A stretch of 64,000 bases of DNA from Sneathiella sedimenti (GTDB lineage: Bacteria; Pseudomonadota; Alphaproteobacteria; Sneathiellales; Sneathiellaceae), in the NCBI RefSeq assembly GCF_017313765.1, contig NZ_JAFLNC010000001.1, forward strand, positions 1 to 64,000, given 5' to 3'. The notes under the pieces were generated by a model. The model worked only from the letters and a program-made list of their open reading frames with translations, searched no databases and had not been told where the DNA came from. Of the stretch, positions 60,808-64,000 are shown piece by piece. Within the stretch, counting starts at the first letter, position 1; the number at the start of each line of letters is the position of its first letter. Both the position numbers and the translations under genes were made by a program.

Positions 60808-61656
60808 GTGACCTATAGCTGCTTCGACGTTCAATTAGATAAACAGATAGCCCATATCATTCTCAATCGGCCCGAAAAGCGAAACAGTATGATCCCGGCA
60901 TTTTGGAACGAACTCCCCGAGATTGTCCGAGACATTGACGAAAATGCAAAGGCGAGGGTGATCGTCCTCTCCTCGACCGGTCCACATTTCACGTCCGGCC
61001 TGGATGTTTCGTCCTTTGTACAGCCGGAAATTACCGATCCAGCGGAAAAGAGAGCCGCGGAAATCCGCGCCGGCGCCGAGTTTTATGGTGCAGTTAAAAA
61101 CATGCAGCAAACCTTCACGGCATTACAGGATTGTCGTTTACCGGTGCTCGCAGCCGTTCAGGGCGGATGTATCGGCGGCGGCGTTGACCTTATTACCGCC
61201 TGCGATATGCGTTATGCCACGGAAGATGCGTTCATCACAATTTTCGAGACGAACATCGGCATGACCGCCGATGTCGGGACTTTTCCGCGGATCACCAAAT
61301 TGATCGCGGATGGTCTCGCGCGCGAACTGGCCTATACTGGTCGCCGGATGCCCGCAGATGAGGCGAAATCCGCCGGCCTGTTCAATGCTGTCTATCAAGA
61401 CCAGGACGCCTTGCTCAAGGCGGTTATGGAGATGGCGGCGGAAATTGCCCGCAAGGCACCGCTCGCGATAATGGGCTGCAAGCGAATGATGAACTATTCG
61501 CGCGATCACTCGATTGAAGACAGCCTCGATTATATTGCTATCTGGAACGCCAGCATGCTGCAGCGTGATGAAATATTCGAGGCAATGAAGGCCAACGCAG
61601 AAAAGCGGCCCGGAGAGTTTGTCGATCTGCCGCCCATTCGCAAAAATATCGGTTAG
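60808..61656 (+). CDS. Delta(3,5)-Delta(2,4)-dienoyl-CoA isomerase (ECH1-like)
   Basis: The 282-residue crotonase aligns with mammalian ECH1. Residues matching rat Asp176, Glu196 and Asp204 are Asp127 (GGGVDLITACDM), Glu147 (FETNIG) and Asp155 (TADVGTFPR), with identical spacing of 20 and 8. Isomerase activity on 3,5-dienoyl-CoA is therefore well supported. I chose GTG 60808 because GGAAGGA lies upstream; the longer frame from 60733 has no ribosome site. With the reductase at 48.6 kb it handles unsaturated intermediates. Confidence 0.92.
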   Translation: MTYSCFDVQLDKQIAHIILNRPEKRNSMIPAFWNELPEIVRDIDENAKARVIVLSSTGPHFTSGLDVSSFVQPEITDPAEKRAAEIRAGAEFYGAVKNMQQTFTALQDCRLPVLAAVQGGCIGGGVDLITACDMRYATEDAFITIFETNIGMTADVGTFPRITKLIADGLARELAYTGRRMPADEAKSAGLFNAVYQDQDALLKAVMEMAAEIARKAPLAIMGCKRMMNYSRDHSIEDSLDYIAIWNASMLQRDEIFEAMKANAEKRPGEFVDLPPIRKNIG

Positions 61657-61696
61657 ACGATGGGCAATATCGGAAGGTAATAGAGAGATTTGAGAG

Positions 61697-61773
61697 TGGT
61701 GATCCCGACAGGACTCGAACCTGTTACCTCAAGATTAGGAATCTTGCGCTCTATCCTGATGAGCTACGGGACC
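61697..61773 (-). tRNA. tRNA-Arg (anticodon CCT)
   Basis: A complete cloverleaf of 77 bases is present: acceptor stem GGTCCCG/CGGGATC, D stem GCTC/GAGC, anticodon stem CAAGA/TCTTG with loop TTCCTAA, T arm ACAGG-TTCGAGT-CCTGT, and an encoded CCA end. The anticodon CCT reads AGG (Arg). Confidence 0.97.
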
Positions 61774-61811
61774 GTATCCCGGGTTTAGCAGAGAGCTTTT
61801 TTTCGCGCCAG

Positions 61812-61843
61812 AAAAAAGTGGGGGAATCATCACCGCGATTCCC
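61812..61843 (-). terminator. Terminator after the DUF3012 gene
   Basis: Read on the minus strand, GGGAATC / GATTCCC with an eight-base loop is followed by CCACTTTTTT. Confidence 0.65.
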
Positions 61844-61861
61844 TCGCCTTTTCGATAAAAC

Positions 61862-62041
61862 TTAGTCGGAAACCAAAACGCAATTCTTTGCGAAATCTGC
61901 CGCTTCATTCGCGGACCAGTCCCCTTTGGGTTTTTCTTTCATTGAGGCACACCATTCCTTGCTTCCAACTTCCGGATCGCAAGCGGTAAGACCTAAAGCA
62001 AAAAAGGATAGAAGAGTAAGGCCGACAAGTTGTTTAACCAT
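61862..62041 (-). CDS. Small DUF3012-type lipoprotein (59 residues)
   Basis: The reading frame encodes a signal peptide with lipobox LTAC (Cys21), then CDPEVGSKEWCASMKEKPKG and DWSANEAADFAKNCVLVSD. The motif WC..M..KPKGDW.ANEA..FAK.C is characteristic of the DUF3012 family, and the two Cys after the lipobox may form a disulfide. A strong GAGAGGAAAAC ribosome site precedes the ATG. The function is unknown. It lies between the OmpA-like gene and tRNA-Arg on the minus strand and is separated from the former by a terminator. Confidence 0.9.
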   Translation of the reverse strand: MVKQLVGLTLLSFFALGLTACDPEVGSKEWCASMKEKPKGDWSANEAADFAKNCVLVSD

Positions 62042-62057
62042 GTTTTCCTCTCAAGAT

Positions 62058-62093
62058 AAAAAAAGGACGGGGCGCATAGTTGCGTCCCGTCCC
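62058..62093 (-). terminator. Terminator after OmpA-family gene
   Basis: On the minus strand, a GGACGGGACGC / GCGCCCCGTCC stem (one mismatch; loop about six bases) is followed by seven T's. Confidence 0.85.
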
Positions 62094-62108
62094 TTCCAAT
62101 TGTCAAGA

Positions 62109-62984
62109 TTACTTGCTTTCGACGGTGATGACCACGCGACGGTTTGCCGCGTTTTTGACACCATCAGCAGTCGGAACCTTGAGGTCCTTCTTACCATAGG
62201 AGCGCATGATAATCCGCTTCGGTTCCATGCCCTGGTCTATTCCCATGAAGGCAACGTTTTCAGCACGGCGTTCACCAAGCTTATCGTTGTAGGCGACGCT
62301 ACCGACGGTATCCGTATAACCGGCAATGGTAATTTTCGGATCCTTGAATTTCTTCATGTATTCAGCAGCAGCCTTAACTTCTTCCATGGAACCAGGCAGA
62401 GGCGTATCGGAATCGAAATCGAAGTTCACTTCGAAAGATTTCGGCTCCATCATCGGCTCTTTCTTTTCCACGACAACTACTTTTTCTTCAACAACAACGA
62501 CCGGCGCCATTGCTGCTTCAATTTCTTCCATCGCTAAGACGAAGGCATCACGGCAAGCTGCGATGTCTTTAGGCTGCCGGTTTTCTTCCTGTTCCTGAAC
62601 CCAGCAATCAAAGCTGGTCTGGGCTCTAGCTGCCTGCATTGGAAGCTTTTCACCTGCGCCTGCATTGAGAACGTCCATCAAACGTTCCCGCGCGCCCATC
62701 AAGACCGGCTCTCTATCTGTCGGAAGGTGCCATTCTTCAGGATGGTAGGGATCAACCTGTTCCCCGCGCGTCGCCGCCATTGCTTTTTCTGCAAAGCGGT
62801 CGGAATCAATATAGTCGCCTTCGTTATATTCAGCTTTCGCCAATTCAATATAACCCGTATACAGCGCCTGCTGGAATTCAGTACCGCTGGGGCTTAGTCT
62901 TTCAGCCTGTTCCAACTTACCACCACAGGCCGCAAGCACGAGCGAGGCTGCGCCAACTATCGCGAATCTAAACATATTTTTCAT
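62109..62984 (-). CDS. OmpA-family lipoprotein
   Basis: The 291-residue protein has a lipoprotein signal (lipobox LAAC, Cys20), a helical middle region with SDRFAEKAMAATRGEQVDPYHPEEWHLPT, and a C-terminal OmpA domain (about 185–290) with IAGYTDTVGSVAYNDKLGERRAENV that binds peptidoglycan. It probably links the outer membrane to the cell wall. The ATG at 62984 follows GAGGGGAAT; longer starts add 15 residues before the signal and are unlikely. It has a long upstream region with a candidate promoter. Confidence 0.9.
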   Translation of the reverse strand: MKNMFRFAIVGAASLVLAACGGKLEQAERLSPSGTEFQQALYTGYIELAKAEYNEGDYIDSDRFAEKAMAATRGEQVDPYHPEEWHLPTDREPVLMGARERLMDVLNAGAGEKLPMQAARAQTSFDCWVQEQEENRQPKDIAACRDAFVLAMEEIEAAMAPVVVVEEKVVVVEKKEPMMEPKSFEVNFDFDSDTPLPGSMEEVKAAAEYMKKFKDPKITIAGYTDTVGSVAYNDKLGERRAENVAFMGIDQGMEPKRIIMRSYGKKDLKVPTADGVKNAANRRVVITVESK

Positions 62985-63397
62985 AATATTCCCCTCAACC
63001 CTTTTCAAGGTGCACTGGTATGACACCAAGCATGGTTAATACTAGTACGTTGCAAAGCAGCAAACAATAAGAATTGCTATCGTAAACTCAAATAAGTTAT
63101 TTACGCACCATTTCAACTCTTAATTTGCATTCACATAGTAAAAGCTAGGCAGTAAACATGTCCTAATTACGGCAACTAACGACCATAATTATGGTTTTAC
63201 CAGCCATACTTATGAAACATTCGTTACTGTTTCTTGACCATCTACTTTTCCAAATAAAAGATAGATATTCTGGTAACACCGAAGTCATACCCTACACCAA
63301 GACGCGGCAAATTGCCTCTTTATGTCAAAATGCTATGGACAATATATGCCCAAACCCTGTCTAATTAGCCAAAATACTGTTTATAACGGTCAATTTA
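62985..63397. other. Divergent intergenic region between OmpA-like gene and CDF transporter
   Basis: This 413-bp AT-rich stretch has no clear gene. A 50-codon plus-strand frame at 63212–63364 has no ribosome site and uses codons unlike the neighbours, so I do not call it. A weak minus-strand promoter is listed separately. Confidence 0.6.
63036..63063 (-). promoter_or_regulatory. Weak candidate promoter of OmpA-family gene
   Basis: On the minus strand, TTGCTG (63058–63063) and TATTAA (63036–63041) are separated by 16 bases, giving a leader of about 45–50 bases before the ATG. Confidence 0.3.
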
Positions 63398-64000
63398 ATG
63401 ACATCACCCCATTCTCATGATGAGAGCGACGGCGCGGCACACAGTCATTCCCACGACCATGCGCCAACGGTAACAGAAGATAGCGAGCGCCGCATCTTCT
63501 GGGTCATGTGCATGACCGGCGGCTATATGATCTTGCAGGCATTGGGAGGATTACTCTCCGGCTCTCTCGCGCTACTCGCTGACTCCGGTCATATGCTGTC
63601 CGACACGGCCGCACTCGGTCTCGCCTGGTTTGCCTTTCGACTTGCATCCAAACCTGCGGACAGCAAGCGTTCCTATGGCTACCATCGATTTCAGATTCTG
63701 GCGGCGTTCACCAATGGCCTGACCCTATTTTTCATTGCCGGCTGGATCATTTTTGAGGCAATCGAACGCCTGATGCAGCCGGGCGAGGTGCTCGGGGGTA
63801 TGATGCTTGTCATCGCTTGTGGTGGACTGGTGATCAATATTGTCGGCTTTTACCTGCTCCATCGCGGTGATCGGCATAATGTGAATATGCAAGGAGCGCT
63901 TCTTCATATAATGGGGGATTTGCTGGGCTCAGTTGCCGCCATTGTCGCCGCAATCATCATTCTTATGACCGAATGGATGGCGGCAGACCCACTCCTTTCT
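63398..64000 (+). CDS. Cation diffusion facilitator transporter, 3' end beyond window
   Basis: The frame is open from the ATG to the window end (201 codons). It starts with a His-rich tail (SHDESDGAAHSHSHDHA), then transmembrane segments with the metal-binding LLADSGHMLSDTAAL (His/Asp) and HIMGDLLGSVAAI. This matches ZitB/CzcD-type zinc or related metal exporters of the inner membrane. No strong ribosome site is visible. Confidence 0.93.
   Translation, partial: MTSPHSHDESDGAAHSHSHDHAPTVTEDSERRIFWVMCMTGGYMILQALGGLLSGSLALLADSGHMLSDTAALGLAWFAFRLASKPADSKRSYGYHRFQILAAFTNGLTLFFIAGWIIFEAIERLMQPGEVLGGMMLVIACGGLVINIVGFYLLHRGDRHNVNMQGALLHIMGDLLGSVAAIVAAIIILMTEWMAADPLLS

Noticed and set aside
63212-63364. 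50-codon plus-strand reading frame
   Set aside because: No ribosome site, AT-rich codons unlike the neighbours, and no recognisable motif.

Overview
The window is a chromosomal segment of an alphaproteobacterium with moderate GC content. The evidence is the run lysC–nitronate monooxygenase–ptsP–rodZ–ispG–hisS–prfA–prmC–DUF4167–clpB, the ubiG/argJ/mutT and comF/grxC/nitrilase/DUF1178 neighbourhoods, CarD, DUF2849/DUF934 in sulfur assimilation, and a single-chain nitrite/sulfite reductase. This gene order is typical of the group. A Sneathiella- or Rhodospirillales-like host is my inference, not something the sequence proves. I saw no insertion sequence, prophage, CRISPR array or rRNA. One tRNA, tRNA-Arg(CCT), is present.

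Layout. 0.5–2.0 kb: an M23 cell-wall peptidase. 2.1–16.3 kb, minus strand: housekeeping genes for protein quality control (clpB, with a heat-shock-type promoter), translation termination (prfA, prmC), histidyl-tRNA synthetase, isoprenoid precursor synthesis by the MEP route (ispG), cell shape (rodZ-like), nitrogen PTS (ptsP) and aspartate kinase. 16.5–24.8 kb: ubiquinone and arginine biosynthesis, Nudix repair, competence, glutaredoxin, nitrilase, small methyltransferases and a periplasmic parvulin. 25.1–32.7 kb: secA, TerB-like, 7Fe ferredoxin, CarD, then a phosphatase-fold protein with most catalytic residues replaced, an M48 protease and a nuclease-fold protein also lacking key catalytic residues. 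32.8–36.3 kb: assimilatory sulfate reduction in two transcription units (cysH; DUF2849-cysI-DUF934), each preceded by the same AT-rich inverted-repeat element. 36.4–38.3 kb: YHS protein, rhomboid protease, GST.

38.3–61.7 kb is a roughly 23-kb acyl-CoA catabolic island. It encodes three ways to load CoA (CaiB transferase, ADP-forming ligase, AMP-forming ligase), three acyl-CoA dehydrogenases, an AtuA-like protein, an AtuE/methylglutaconyl-type hydratase, both subunits of a methylcrotonyl/geranyl-type carboxylase, an Old-Yellow-Enzyme-type dienoyl-CoA reductase, a dienoyl-CoA isomerase, a PaaG-like crotonase, a TIGR03084-type protein, and an SCP2-type thiolase next to an HMG-CoA-synthase-like/DUF35 fusion. 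A TetR gene sits in the middle. Between it and the divergent dehydrogenase operon lies a perfect 22-bp palindrome overlapping a candidate promoter. The enzyme set fits breakdown of a 3-methyl-branched, unsaturated (isoprenoid-like) carboxylic acid. No HMG-CoA lyase or 3-hydroxyacyl-CoA dehydrogenase is present. The HMG-CoA-synthase-like domain lacks its expected Glu/Cys/His residues, and the window's isoprenoid gene belongs to the MEP pathway, so a catabolic or scaffolding role with the thiolase is more likely than mevalonate synthesis. This unit is the best candidate here for undescribed biochemistry.

61.7–64.0 kb: tRNA-Arg, a 59-residue DUF3012 lipoprotein, an OmpA-family lipoprotein, and the 5' part of a CDF metal exporter that runs off the window.
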